DNA from: Lepiota brunneoincarnata | Lineage: Eukaryota; Basidiomycota; Agaricomycetes; Agaricales; Agaricaceae | Length of the DNA stretch: 64,000 nucleotides | Direction of reading: 5' to 3' | Assembly: GCA_023014365.1 (NCBI GenBank) | Contig: JAEBUN010000001.1 | Span: 2,108,001-2,172,000 of the forward strand | Shown: positions 52,045 through 64,000 of the stretch, piece after piece | How positions within the stretch are numbered: the stretch's first letter is position 1 | Layout of the letters: every line of letters begins with the position of its first letter | Program-made: the position numbers and the translations under genes | Notes under the pieces: model-generated | Told to the model about the DNA's origin: nothing | What the model saw: the letters and a program-made list of their open reading frames with translations, nothing else | Databases searched by the model: none

Positions 52045-53482
52045 TTAGTGAGGTTGGACTACATGACGATAGGGCGCCTTGTCATAATTAACCTCTTGGT
52101 CGATGGTGACCTTGATGGAGCTTGGGTCGAGGCCGGCACCCTTGACTTCAGCATCAGTTGACACTGCTCTTGTTATCGGACCAGTCTGGCTCTTGCTTGG
52201 CGGGCCACTCGGTTTCGGGCTTGGTGCGCATCTCTTCGAGATTAATAGTATGATTTTGAGGGTGTATGGAGAGGTTGGTTTGGACGCCAGAGCGCGCAGA
52301 GATGTGAGCGCTACGAGAGGCAGCGTGGGAGCCAGAAGAGCCGGATAGAGCGAATGAGCCACCATATTCGAGAGTCCCACGGACAGATAGAATGATGCGA
52401 AGAGTCATTGATGTGGTGAGAACAGCAGCCATGCTAGTGACAATCGTCTTGACAGGGTCTTCGATACCTGTCGGTTTCATGATGAACCAGAAGAGCATGT
52501 TGACCATGTTGACAAGCCAGATAGCCTGCGCATTTGTCAATAATTTCTTCCAGTACAGCTGTTCCATGACTTACGCCATAGAGGTTGAGACCATCGCGAA
52601 GCATCAGCTTCCAGGGACTAAGCGGCTTGGCCTCGAGTGACTTGATCGAGCGTATGAGAGCAAGAACAAACTGGGAGAAACTCAGGACGGCAGACTACGA
52701 GGTATAGAAAAGACGTACAGAGACCGTGTAGAGCAAAGTTGGGGCTACCCAGTAGATACCAACCCAGTTGTGCTTTGGCCCAGCAATGCATCCTTGTCCT
52801 GGTTTAAGAGGGACGGCTGTGGTACACAATATAAGCGTGGAGTGGAGAAGCGTGTAAAAAACAGTACATACAGCGATAGAAACCACAAGCAACAGCAGTC
52901 ACAGCGACCTGGACAGCGAACAGTGAGCCCATAGCGCCAAGAATACCCCTGTGTTTGTCATAGATGGCAGTAATACGTATGACATGGACGGCTTGCAGAC
53001 GAAATATCAGTCGGGCATCACTTATCAAACCAAAGGTGAGCCGTACCTGAGGCTGCAGCCAACAAGATAGCAGTACAGATAGGTTCAAAGAGGAAGAAAT
53101 GACGGCATTGCTGTGTGGCGCCCGGTCAGAAAAGGGAGGAATCGAGAAGAGCAAGATCGCTGACCTCCTGCGACCATTTGGTGTCAAAAAATGCGACGGC
53201 TGGGCGATGTAAGGAACTGCCGCCTGCCAACATAAAAAATGTTGATCACGTACCGACCACAATAAACTCGGCAGGCATAAAGAGCCTGAGGAAGTGGAAG
53301 AGAATCTTGAGAGCAGGCCAGCCCGGGGTTTTGAGGAGGCGCCATGTCCTGGGGGAGAGGACGAGGGTATCCCAAGCAGCGACGGTGAGGGTGCAGACGA
53401 GGAAATACTTGTGAGCGCTGAGGTGGGGAGGGAGATTGAGAGAGTCTGGGAGAAGGCTTGTGATGTCTGGAGGAGCGGACAT
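52045..53482 (-). CDS. Multi-spanning membrane protein, DUF6533-like
   Basis: A probable seven-helix membrane protein of a type expanded in mushroom-forming fungi, function unknown. The N-terminus MSAPPDITSLLPDSLNLPPH leads into HKYFLVCTLTVAAWDTLVLSP, whose W-D-x-L pattern before the first loop is the DUF6533 hallmark. Helices continue with ILFHFLRLFMPAEFIVV, AVHVIRITAIYDKHRGILGAM, LFAVQVAVTAVACGFYR, GIYWVAPTLLYTVS and IWLVNMVNMLFWFIMKP. The C-terminal 130 residues are Ser/Gly- and then Lys/Glu-rich and probably cytoplasmic, ending in APYRHVVQPH. About six introns of 50-70 nt separate the helices. I chose the ATG at 53482 because it directly precedes the conserved start. It shares a 171-bp divergent promoter with the next gene. 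Confidence 0.72.
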
Positions 53483-53653
53483 GGCGGTAAGGAATGGAGG
53501 ACAAGTGCATTCCATCGCATATATATGTGATATCCCCTCTGTCACGCACTGTGACGCATGTTCCTGGGGGCCCGCCTGATCTCATCGCTCTCGCTCGCTC
53601 GGCGGACTGCGTCTCCCCCTCCCCTCGACGACGCCCAGGGTGGAGCCCTCCCC
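53483..53653. promoter_or_regulatory. Divergent promoter between two membrane-protein genes
   Basis: These 171 bp separate the start codons of the 7TM gene (-) and the single-span gene (+). An ATATATATG stretch at 53520-53528 lies about 40 bp from the 7TM start. Both genes must use this short region, which makes co-regulation plausible. Confidence 0.4.
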
Positions 53654-54388
53654 ATGTCTGCGGCACCAGAGGAGCCTTCCCACTCTCCAAAACACGGGGA
53701 CCCTCCACCCGGGTCCTCTGCGGCCAGCAATCTCTACCTGTCCGTGTTCGCGTTTACTATCCTCGCAACGAAGTCTAACAAATCTCACACTTTGCAGTGT
53801 CACCTTCCTCGCAACGCTTTTCCTGCTTCTCATTTTCTCTTGTGGCATCGTGATGCGTTCATACATGATACGACGGCGCATTATGCGTCGCATCGAGGAG
53901 GCAATTGCCACTGATGCCCTTGCGGATCCCCGCGCTGGTACTGGAACCAGGAAACGTCGTCCTAAATTTTACGACAGGTGGATAGCACCAGCTACCAACA
54001 ACGAATGGGAGGACATCATGGTATGTAATATAGCACTCTCTTCATCATTTGCAACCCATCTGACACTGCCCCTCCCCAGCCCCTTGCCCTCCGCGTCGTA
54101 TTGGGCAAGCGCGCGCACAAACCAGGCGAGACGAAAAAGCCGGGCATCATCCCATGGAAGCCGACCTCTTGTGCTGGCTCACTCCCCGTACAACCGGACA
54201 ACGCGCCAACGCCACCCAGATTTGAAATTGTTCAGATTACGGTCCTGATTGAGATGCCATCGCCCGAGCGTTCCACGCTCTACCGGCACCTGAGCTCCGA
54301 CCTTAAATCAGTCGACGACCATGATGACCATGATCATGATGCGCTCCCAGAGCTCGTGATGGGCTATGCCCGCTGCCATAAACACTAG
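53654..54388 (+). CDS. Small single-pass membrane protein of unknown function
   Basis: A 205-residue protein of three exons (53654-53739, 53798-54020, 54080-54388) with introns of 58 and 59 nt. The first 30 residues are Pro/Ser-rich; a single hydrophobic segment VTFLATLFLLLIFSCGIVM follows, created by joining exons 1 and 2. Directly after it comes a strongly basic stretch RSYMIRRRIMRRIEEAIA, so the positive-inside rule predicts the C-terminus in the cytosol. The C-terminal domain includes WEDIMPLALRVVLGKR, FEIVQITVLIEMPSP and a His/Asp-rich DDHDDHDHDALPELVMG, which could bind metal. I believe similar short proteins occur in other mushroom genomes but know no assigned function. Confidence 0.65.
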
Positions 54389-54574
54389 CAGACGGGGATG
54401 TCGCAACAGGACATCAACTCCCTTTCGTTATTAGATACACTCTTCTTTTCATACCCCCTCCGACTTCCACCTGTATGCATAGTTAATGTAATATTATGAT
54501 GCTTTACACTCTAAATATAGCCCTCGTACGCGAGATATCTGATCTTGATCGCACCGAAATCTCGCTTGTCTATG

Positions 54575-56511
54575 TTATATATACCAGACATCCTCGTCAG
54601 CCAAATCCAATGCCAACTCTCCGATCATACTATCAAAACTGTCTACCTCAGATACCTCCTCTTCAGAGTCAGATGGCTCAAAATACTCGAACTCCTTCAC
54701 ATGGGCTTTCAGCCATCTCTCTGACACCGCATCAACCTCATCCTGCTCACTCATAAACACCCTCCTCACCGGCGCCCCCGCTTTGGACCTCGCCTCGACA
54801 AACTCTTTCATCTGCCTTCCTGTAATCCCAGCCGTCGTAATAGACTCTAGCGCCGGGCAATATGCACGACCTGGTGATGATAACGAGCCAGTATCCGTGT
54901 TTGTTCTGGTTGTCTTGCGGAGTGCCTCGAAGAATTCCTCCTCTTGCCCAGTGCAATTCAAATTGAGAGACCTGAGGTTCACCAGTTGTTCTAATATTTT
55001 AGTCACCCACGCGCGACTACAAGGTAGCCCCGAGATTTTAAAGCTCTGCAACCCAGCAAGCAGCGATTTCGAGCGCCCATGCGCGGCCTTGCACAGCTCC
55101 TTTGCAAAATCACTATAATCCACCTCGTCAAAATCGACGGACAAATTATATACGTTGGGTGTGTCGAGGAACCGGAGGAGCGAACACGCATACCTCGGCT
55201 CATGGTACCGCAACGCGAGGCTCTGCAACGAGGGTATCTGGATTGGTGGAACACCCTCGTCACGCCAGTTGTCTTCTGTGCCGCGGGGGCCAGAAAGACA
55301 GAGTGTCAAGACTCGGATATCAGGGGACGAGTCGAGAACGGTGGCAAGCGCCTTGAAAGACGGCCTCGCTTCCTCTGTATGATACGCCAACTCGAGGTCC
55401 TGCAGATCCTCTGAGCATGCCAAGTGACGCGTCCCAGTCAAGATGTATACCCCAGAACGCGCAATCCCGTAAACGTGGTGCTTGGCCATGGAATGGAGTG
55501 AATTTAGTTGCGAGGCGGCGGGGCAGGAATGAATCCCTGTCATCATCGTCATCCTCGTAGTGATACAACTCGAAAACCTCGAGATATTCAGCGGGCCCGC
55601 ACTGGTGAAGTCGTGCGAGGAGAAGATAAATCCATCTATAGTCGCTCACACTGACGACGAGAGCCCGCCAGTGCGACACGTGTGGCATTATCAGGTCCAA
55701 GATTTCCGAGAGTTCTGTGATGCTATAGTAGTGGTCGTCGAGTGGATCACGTTCGGAGAGAGGTTCATCAAGACCAGGCTGCAGGTGCCAGTTGGGGTCG
55801 CCGAAGAAATCGGGTAAGGAGGGATCTGGGTGGGCGATCGAGTTCTTGAGGCATTCGACGAGCTCTCTCTCTCGGTTCCCACTCTCTATCACCTGAAGAT
55901 CCGGCTCGTCTCGAAATGCATCCGCGAAGGTGCAGTCAATGGAGATGTCTATGGGAGCAGTTTTGGCTCGGTTGATATAGGCTTTGTACTTGTCCAGCGG
56001 CGTGCCTTTTTCGAACTCGAGCAGTGCCCAAAGGAACGGCGTGTCCAATGCGATGGCGCGCCAGCGCCTGCACACATGAGACACGAGAACTTGAAATGGG
56101 AGGACCTTCTCCTCGACATCCTCGTCGTCCTCGTCCTCGTCGTCATCGCTCCCCTCCGCCCTACTATCGTATTCGCCCCCTTTCTGCCTCCTCTTCCTCT
56201 TCCTTGGTTCATCTTCCTCATCAACGTCACTCCATTCGTCTTCATCCTTGTCCGTCACATCTACAATGATCTCATTCCCATTCTCCCCATCATCTTCGTC
56301 GCTATTATCGTCTTCATCGTGCACTGTCGTCTAGGCCTTCGTGATCATCGTCCCCGTCTTCCTCGAACCGTTTCTCCTCCAACTCAATGCACATTCCGCC
56401 TTCGAAAACCTGTGATAACAATTCATCGGGAAGACGATTGATGGGGCATTTGTCTCCTTCGGGTGGAACAAATGGATTGTTTTTCAGCAATTCTTGAGTG
56501 ATTTTCTCCAT
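54575..56511 (-). CDS. F-box/LRR protein with acidic insert (frame interrupted)
   Basis: Probable substrate receptor of an SCF ubiquitin ligase. The F-box is in two halves: INRLPDELLSQVFEGG at residues 25-40 and LPFQVLVSHVCRRWRAIAL about 100 residues later, followed by DTPFLW. Between them lies a highly acidic Asp/Glu insert with a basic EPRKRKRRQKG patch that could be a nuclear signal. The C-terminal part is LRR-like (LRDCAFWGIHLDW, DIRVLTLCLSGP, LVNLRSLNLNCTG) and ends in an acidic tail. Two frame steps occur. Near 56318-56325 a 64-nt intron (GTGCAC...TGTAG) would resolve the first. At 55408-55409 AGA GGA TCT should read AGA GAT CTG to connect LDWDASLGMLR with LQDLELAYH; the only candidate intron would delete that conserved LRR segment, so a one-base excess is more likely. 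Confidence 0.78.
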
Positions 56512-57036
56512 GGCTTCCTTTGGGGATAGGTGTGGCTCTCTTCAAGCAGGGCAGCAAGCTGGGATCGGAGATCTGAGGTCACTAGTTGCTCCAAGTCCCG
56601 TTTCGTCATCTTTGTCGAAAGTTTCCAGGGAGAGAGAGGGATAGGAGAGAGTACGGAGTGGGTTATAGAATCCAGTAGCCCCGTTGCATGACTTGCACAC
56701 TTATGGATTTCCGCTAATCTTATCGGTTGGCACGTGATAATGTTGTCTCTCGTTTAACTTCCGATATCGGGGAAGGTGTACTCTCAAGATCTCCGAGGAG
56801 TTTTGCCTTGCAACATTCAGACAATAGTTAGAAATACAAAATACCGCTCCCATTTGTTCCTTCTGAAATCCGGGGCATTGGTAGTGCCCAGTTATTTGAT
56901 TGGGCGAAACCGCGACTCACAGGGGCAGACGAAGCTTGGAAGGTATTATTTTAGTGGGCGCATGCTGCACACCATGATATGAAGAAAACAACCAAGGACC
57001 GTACGGCATGGGAAGGAGACGCCAGAGCTGGTCCAT
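56512..57036. other. Intergenic, F-box gene promoter and RPS19 3' flank
   Basis: These 525 bp separate the F-box gene start (56511) from the RPS19 stop (57037), both on the minus strand. No additional coding sequence or repeat was recognised. Confidence 0.45.
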
Positions 57037-57653
57037 TTACTCCTCTTCCTCTTCCTCCTCCTCCTCTTCCTCTTCTTCTTCCGTTTCCTCCTCCTTGGTC
57101 TGATCAAACACCTGGGTAGCAATTTGGTCCAGATCACGCTGACCACTTTCTGTGATCCGCCGTCCGCCATTATCCGACTTCTCAAGCACACCAATCTTCT
57201 CCAAAGACTGGCAAACTTTTCGCTGCACAGATGTAGCTGAGTCGGCGTGATGTGATGGACGGTTTCCGCGTCTGTTACGACCACCGTGAAGTTTTTTCAG
57301 AGCGCCGACCCCAACATCTTTGCGGAGGTATATGTGCCGTGCAATGGCAGCTGTTTGGACAAAGGGATATAGATGTATGGGTCGGTCATTTAGCCATGAG
57401 CGATCGGGGGAGTGGGGTACGGACCTGCGCGGACGTAAAACCAATCTGGGTCATAAGGTGCAAGCTCCTTGTAGGCGCCAGTTTTTACAATATCGACCCA
57501 TGTTGGCACCTCGAGTTTGCCAGACCGTTTGAGGTGAGAAGCATAAGCGGCGATAAATGCATCTGCACTGAGGACCAGTTAGGGCATAGGTTCAGCATTT
57601 CGTTTCGTTGTAAATGCAATTGATTGGCACCTAATGTCCCGTACTCCCGGCAT
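57037..57653 (-). CDS. RPS19: 40S ribosomal protein S19 with poly-glutamate tail
   Basis: Component of the 40S head, needed for late 18S rRNA maturation. Exons 57631-57653 (23 nt), 57425-57567 and 57037-57350 join in frame to 159 residues, with introns of 63 and 74 nt. The sequence is canonical: [114 protein letters not shown]. The very short first coding exon is common in fungal ribosomal protein genes. Odd is the C-terminus: after TQVFDQTK come three Glu, a Thr and fourteen Glu before the stop, whereas yeast S19 ends in a short LEEDE. The tail is in frame with the conserved part, so it is not a misread stop unless a downstream intron was missed. Confidence 0.93.
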
Positions 57654-58318
57654 ATTGTTTTTGGAGGTCTTGAGGAATGAGCGCGAGGGCTGGCAGGCAA
57701 CGTTGACGGCCTTTGTGTGTGTATCACTTGGTAGCTGGGGCGGCTTCGGTTCTTGCCGTAAAACTGTACAGTATCACTAGTTATTATGAATTAGTCAGCA
57801 ACCTCTCGTGCCTTTTTTCTTTCTTTCAGCTCTTTTTTTTTCCCTTTCCAAAGGCTTGTCTCAGCTAAATAAACATCGAATCTCAGTCATAACACTTCGG
57901 GCTTAAGTGTGCAACGCTCCTCTGAACGTTTAAGAGACCCTGTCGCAATATTTCCTTTTTCTGGCAAGCATCTTGATGAGGGGTTCTTGGTTTGTCTTCG
58001 GCATTCCTCTCAAAGTTACATGCTGGTACTGGTGATTTAACAACGACAATTGAATCGTCGTTGAGTAACCACGCGAAAGCTGTTCTGTCGTAATAACATT
58101 GTCCCCCTCCATTGATCCGATGTCATTATTTTCCCACGCCGTTTAGCCGTCTCACGCCTGCTCACAGAGCTCACATTAAACCGTCAATCTCCCCTCTCAC
58201 CGCTAACCCGTCCAGAGCCTGCAGAATGATTCACACTGTGCCACCGAGGACCATTCTTTCCTATGACATCTACACCCGCGCCCTCACCCTTCCCAGCCTG
58301 CCGCCGCGACCTGCGCTA
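57654..58318. other. Divergent intergenic region, RPS19 / second F-box gene
   Basis: These 665 bp contain the RPS19 promoter on the minus side and the promoter and possible 5' exon of the next F-box gene. Pyrimidine-rich stretches near 57810-57850 (CCTTTTTTCTTTCTTTC) resemble T-rich elements of ribosomal protein promoters, but that is only a resemblance. An open frame from 58112 runs into the F-box gene. Confidence 0.45.
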
Positions 58319-59723
58319 ATGGCCTCGCCTCTGGAGCTGGGAAGAGAACGATGCCGCTAGTCTGCTCCCTCCATCACAAACACCTATCAGCCTCTTGCCA
58401 GCTGAACTTCTCATCGAGATCTTTACATATTGCTCGGTCAACGAGGCTCTGGCACCACTGACGCTACGCTCAACGTCGCCGCGGTGGAAGGATATTGTCG
58501 ATACATCCCCCGTGGTCTGGCGGCACATTTCATTTGATGATGAGCTCCGCTCCTTGTCCGCATCGCATCGGCAGGCAGAGTTATGGGCAGAACTATCCTC
58601 TCCATTGCCCTTTGACGTCCAAGTCAACGCTGCCAGCCTGGATAATATTCTGCCTCTAGTCTCTCCCCTTCTGCCCCACATCGACAGGTGGCGGTCATTT
58701 ACGCTGACCGGCCAGCGGGAGGAAGAAGTGGATATGACAACATTACTCCTTAATTCTACCACATTTAACCATCTCAACATATCCCTCTACGACTGGGATA
58801 TAGATTATCACGAGGACGATGAAGCCAAGTCCACCTTCGTGCCAACGTACCCAGTGTGGCCGTATTGCTATCTGATGAACGTCTGGGTGTACAAGCTCCC
58901 ATCACCTCGGATAATGATACCTCTCCGTTTTACATGTGTCTCCATAACTGAGGGGACCTTTGGAGGGGTTTATGCACAGCCCCTCTCTGTTCTGGAGTTC
59001 CTGCAGGCTTGTCCGGAACTAGAGTCGTTCTATTTCTTCGGCTGGCCCCATGATGACGAGGATTTATCCAAGGAAACCCTCCCTGTTGTCTCCCTCCCCC
59101 GTCTCCACACTCTCCATCTTAGAAGCACATGTTCCGCACGTGCTTACCTCTCGTCCCTTGACACACCCCGACTTCAAAATCTCTACCTCGCACACCTCAA
59201 CGTCGATTTCAAGCTGCAAGGGGAGTACAACGAGCAGGGAGACAGTGACGACGAAGCAGGGGACTACTCGCAGTCGCCATGGAGTGACCAGGCGACAGGA
59301 ATGGGTCTTCGAAAACTTATCAATCGGTGTAAACCGCCCATAAAAGTCCTCGAGATGGATTTTAGTGACATGCGGACAAAGGATTTCCGCTATGTCTTTG
59401 ACAGGCTCGTGGATTTGGAGGAGTTCAAGATTGTTGCGTCGGATATGTCGGACACTGTCATCCGACTGCTCAAACCAACGTTTTTGGAGGACGGATCGGT
59501 GGAGTTGCGCGTGCCTCATCTGCGGCAGCTCAAGTTGTATAATTGCCAGCGACTCACAGGGAACGCTATTGTCAACGCGCTGAATGCACGGGTATCCTAT
59601 ACGGATAAGAATGCCCCCAATGACACAATGGCAGAGGTGGCTGTAGTCGGTTGTGAAGGGTTCACGGCTACACATGAGGTGACTTTGGAACGGACGTTAC
59701 GAAACCGTCTACGGTTTGATTGA
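58319..59723 (+). CDS. F-box/LRR protein (second copy, unrelated in sequence detail)
   Basis: Probable SCF substrate receptor. The F-box reads LLPAELLIEIFTYCSVNEALAPLTLRSTSPRWKDIVDTSPVVWRHIS over residues 20-65 and is intact, unlike that of the other F-box gene here. The rest is LRR-like: LPRLHTLHLRST, LDTPRLQNLYLAHLNVDF, VDLEEFKIVASDMSD, VPHLRQLKLYNCQRLTGNAI. The main frame is open from 58320 to 59723 but has no ATG before the F-box. The preceding frame, one step back, offers MASPLELGRE (ATG 58319) joining to NDAASLLPPSQ through one extra base around 58345-58352. Alternatively a 5' exon lies upstream (MIHTVPPRT at 58226). The start is therefore uncertain while the body of the gene is firm. 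Confidence 0.75.
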
Positions 59724-60636
59724 TGTACCTTTTACGACTTTTGTTGGTGATCTGTATCTGTTGGACACTTGTATCCTTAAGGTATCTCATCATGTATTTC
59801 TTCCGACTCGGGAGTCTGCTCTGGTCACGGGTCAGTCGTGGAAAGAGCGTGTATTAAGCAACAATTGTCACGAGGGATACTACTTTGTGAGCAGGGAGTC
59901 CACTTGGGAACGAGATTTGAGAGCGCTGGGAGACGCTCATGATTGATTTTGGGCGGCATTCATAACTTCTATTGCATGGGATTTTGAGTTGCAACGCGCG
60001 CAGAAAATGACACAAACTAACCAGCGTTGTATTCTGCAAAGCGAGCCCCCTACACGCTCCGAGTGTTTGATGAATTTTTCAGGTGCAGTTCATCACGCAC
60101 GTTTCCTACCATGTTCGCGTTAGAAATAGCTGACGGAAGACGGATGAATTAGTTAACCTCTTTTGAGGATAGCGCCTTGCTCGTGAAATCGTTGCAACAT
60201 GTAGTAAAGCATTTTTCGGCAAGGTTGGCATACATGCGCAAGAAGTCTTGCATCTGGTTATACATGAGCAGAGGGCCCGAGTTGTCTGTGAGATTGTCTA
60301 TGTACCTGTTTCTTCTCTATGACCTTGGTCATATGTGCCTGTTCAGCGGCATTGAAGTTTGAGAAATCCATGACGGTCACAAAAGAACAGTGTCTGCTTT
60401 GACGCGGGGAATTCGACTGACATCACGTGCATACATCATCCTGATTCTGAGCGGCCGTATCTTGTACATCTTTGATTTCTTTTTTTTTTCAGACCTATCT
60501 CCGAATATTCCGCTGCTGTCGCTTCCCAGCAAATGTCCTCTCTCCCACACTTTGCAACTGATCCCAGTTCGCACCCTTTTCACCGGCATCCAATCCTGTT
60601 GACAACTCTCTCTTCTCCCTAGTGACTGATCTCACC
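59724..60636. other. Intergenic 0.9 kb before DAHP synthase
   Basis: Left part: 3' flank of the F-box gene. Right part: promoter of DAHP synthase, with a T-rich tract TTTCTTTTTTTTTTCAG ending at 60492 that could be the 3' end of a 5'-UTR intron. No other feature recognised. Confidence 0.45.
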
Positions 60637-62010
<1,374 letters not shown>

Positions 62011-62552
62011 TTTACCTTGTATCTCGTCTAGATATATATCGACATTTGGAATATATGGCCTAGAGTTGCTTTTACCATTAACTCTCCCGACCTTCCAACC
62101 CAACGCCGTGTCATCTCACCATTCCCCGTATTGACCGCTCCCCATTTCAGGCCCTATAGGGCAGGATCTGGCACATTCATGGCTGCAGAATTATTAATAA
62201 TCGATGTGGATCTAGATATTTTTGCTTTGGGTACGCCCGCAGCGATAAAAACTGCCCGAGGGCAGCGCTTGAATTCATCCCTCCACTAAGATTGCAACCC
62301 TTCCCCATAAAACCCTGAACAACGCCTTGACCTACACGGTGACAGACGGTGGCCAACATCTGGTGGCTAGCCACCGCGGTTGATTGTCGAACCCGGCCTT
62401 CGTGATGTTTTATCATTGTTCCATACTTGCCGTTCGGTCACAGTCCACTCTATTTCACGATCATCCTCATCTGCAGTTTCTTGCGTGAGTACCCCCGAAT
62501 GCGGTTGAATCCCTCCGAAGCTCAGTGGACATCGGGCTTCTGCTTGACCAGC
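62011..62552. other. Intergenic 0.5 kb before the beta-lactamase-like gene
   Basis: 3' flank of DAHP synthase and promoter of the next gene. An open frame from 62427 reads into the signal peptide of the next gene and could be a longer start. Nothing else is recognised. Confidence 0.45.
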
Positions 62553-64000
62553 ATGTTCTTCCGGGCGCCACTAATCCTAAATCTGATCCCCGCTATCCTG
62601 CTTGCCTCCATAGTTCTTGGTGGTCCGAATACTGACACAAGGCTTATTACCCCAGAAATCGACAAATATATTAGAACCATTATTCAACAATGGAACTTGA
62701 CAGGAGTCGCTCTCGCCGTCGTCCGTCAAGATCCCCAATATCCAACAGGATGGTATCAGGAAGTTTCAATCCTACGGCATTGCCAAGGCAGACGGGACCC
62801 CAGTTACCCCCGACACGTTATTCCCTGTAGCATCAAACAGCAAACTCTTCACTGCTTTGTCCGTCGGCCTCTTGATCTCGAATGAGTCCTTGAAATCGGA
62901 ACGGAGAAGGGACTTGACATGGTTCACAAAAGCAAGGGATGTCTTTGGCGACCTGTGGGGACTCACGGATGAAGAAGCCAGTCGCGATACAAGCATCCAA
63001 GACATGCTGTCTCATCGCACAGGCCTACCCCGTCACGATGGGTGTATCGACAGGATCAAGGGGGGACTTGCCGAGAAGGTGAGCACCTGTTGCTCCCTTG
63101 GATTGCCTAACCGGTCCGCGCTATAGATCAGCAAGCTGCGGTACCTTCGACCCTCTGTAGAACTCCGTGCATCGTATTACCAATACAACAACCTGATGTA
63201 CGACTCTCTGGGATATTTGCGGAAATCCTCGTGAATCAATCCATCGCGCGCTACGCCAGTCAACACCTCTTCACACCTTTGGGCATGACATCTTCAACGT
63301 ATTCGATTGCGGAAGCAGAAGAGAGTCTTATGGCCCATGGGTCTCAGATTAGTGGACAGGATCTGAAGCGGGGTCTGGGAGGCTCAAAGAGAGCCATCGT
63401 GCCGTATTATCAGCGTCCCGGAAGGGAGGACATCGACGCTGGCTCAGGTGGTGTGATTTCGTCTGCCAAAGACATGGTACAAACTTGTTATTGTTTCAAC
63501 GTTGCCTACCCTGACACCAATAACTCGCTACAGGCTATGTGGGTTGCCATGCTCATGGCTCTCGGAAGGCATCCTTATAGGGATCAGATGGTTGTAGCCT
63601 CAGACGTTGTGGAACATGTTACAACTGGAGCGTCTATAGTGAATGGTCGTGGTGTTTTCCCAGAAATGGTATTGCCATATCCTCCGCCGTATATCATATC
63701 TCCTTCATATCTACCTTTTTTAGAGTGCGCAAGTTTACGGGGGAGGGCAAACCATATATTCCTACCGAGGTTACGAAATCACTGAACACGGTGGGAACGT
63801 TGCGGGATTCACCTCGAGAGTATCTAGACTGCCGAATAACAACCTTGGCATTGCCCCTCAACAATGACTTTATTGCGAGCATGGCACTGGATGCTATCAA
63901 ATGGCGCATTGTCGATGAGCATGTTGTCAGGGCTGCCATTCCTGGAAGCCCTGTCATTGACTGGAATTCCAGGTAGGCACAATGCACCACGCCGTATCAC
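62553..64000 (+). CDS. Secreted serine beta-lactamase-like protein (transpeptidase fold), 3' partial
   Basis: Member of the class C beta-lactamase/esterase-like family, a large fungal family of mostly unassigned hydrolases. The start MFFRAPLILNLIPAILLASIVLG looks like a signal peptide. Active-site motifs are ASNSK (SxxK nucleophile and base), YQYNN (YxN) and EHGGN near the C-terminus, in place of KTG. Other family blocks are YGIAKADGTPVTPDTLFPVA, IQDMLSHRTGLPRHD, HLFTPLGMTSSTYS and DAGSGGVISSAKDM. Introns follow GGLAEK, AKDM and FPEM. The frame is broken at three places without room for introns: an extra base at 62763 (GAA GTT TCA for GAA TTT CAA), a missing base near 63214-63218 (after DSLGY) and an extra C in the run 63854-63857 (LGIA to LNNDF). 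A donor GTAGGC at 63973 shows that the gene continues past the window. It is either a pseudogene or poorly polished sequence. Confidence 0.8.

Noticed and set aside
55408..55472. A 64-nt GT-AG intron (GTTTAC...CTCAG) bridging the second F-box frame step
   Set aside because: It would remove LRDCAFWGIHLDW, a typical LRR segment of this protein class. One extra base is more plausible.

Overview
The window is genomic DNA of a filamentous basidiomycete, most likely an Agaricomycete. Evidence: many short GT-AG introns (mostly 45-65 nt) in almost every gene, housekeeping eukaryotic genes (V-ATPase subunit B, RPS19, DAHP synthase, tubulin cofactor D, Mps1 kinase), and families typical of mushroom-forming fungi (F-box/LRR proteins, a DUF6533-like multi-spanning membrane protein, a long Ecl1-type zinc protein, a membrane RGS protein). 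Genes lie on both strands. There is no operon, CRISPR array or intact transposon that I can see.

Layout. 1-12.6 kb: one gene, an Ecl1-type zinc protein (1750-3239), then about 9.4 kb with no recognisable gene. 12.6-17.1 kb: a convergent pair, a NUDCD1-like protein (+) and a PP2C phosphatase (-). 17.1-20.8 kb: no gene resolved. 20.8-29.4 kb: a dense housekeeping block, with BUD22 (-) and tubulin cofactor D (+) diverging from a 246-bp promoter, followed by V-ATPase subunit B. 31-40.4 kb: a TCP11/Sok1-like protein, an atypical CodA-like amidohydrolase and an RGS membrane protein (-). 43.3-50.2 kb: a PrxQ peroxiredoxin, a nitronate monooxygenase and the Mps1 kinase, all on +. 52-54.4 kb: a divergent pair of membrane-protein genes. 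54.6-59.7 kb: two F-box genes on either side of RPS19. 60.6-64 kb: DAHP synthase and a secreted serine beta-lactamase-like protein that runs off the end.

Most genes are unrelated housekeeping neighbours, not a pathway. Mps1 and tubulin cofactor D both serve the spindle/tubulin system. PP2C, RGS and TCP11/Sok1 are signalling proteins. BUD22 and RPS19 belong to 40S biogenesis. The peroxiredoxin next to a peroxide-generating nitronate monooxygenase is the only pair with a plausible metabolic link.

The most notable structural observation is that several otherwise intact genes (cofactor D, peroxiredoxin, an F-box protein, the beta-lactamase-like gene, probably Mps1) each contain one or two single-base frame steps. 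Nearly all are +1, often in a short homopolymer, and no splice site explains them. They look more like uncorrected consensus errors than biology, but the one-sided direction deserves checking. Other points of interest are a PP2C whose first coding exon is only the start codon, an RPS19 with an enlarged poly-glutamate tail, a CodA-like enzyme lacking key catalytic residues, S-P repeats in Mps1, and an F-box split by an acidic insert. I found no convincing new multi-gene system.
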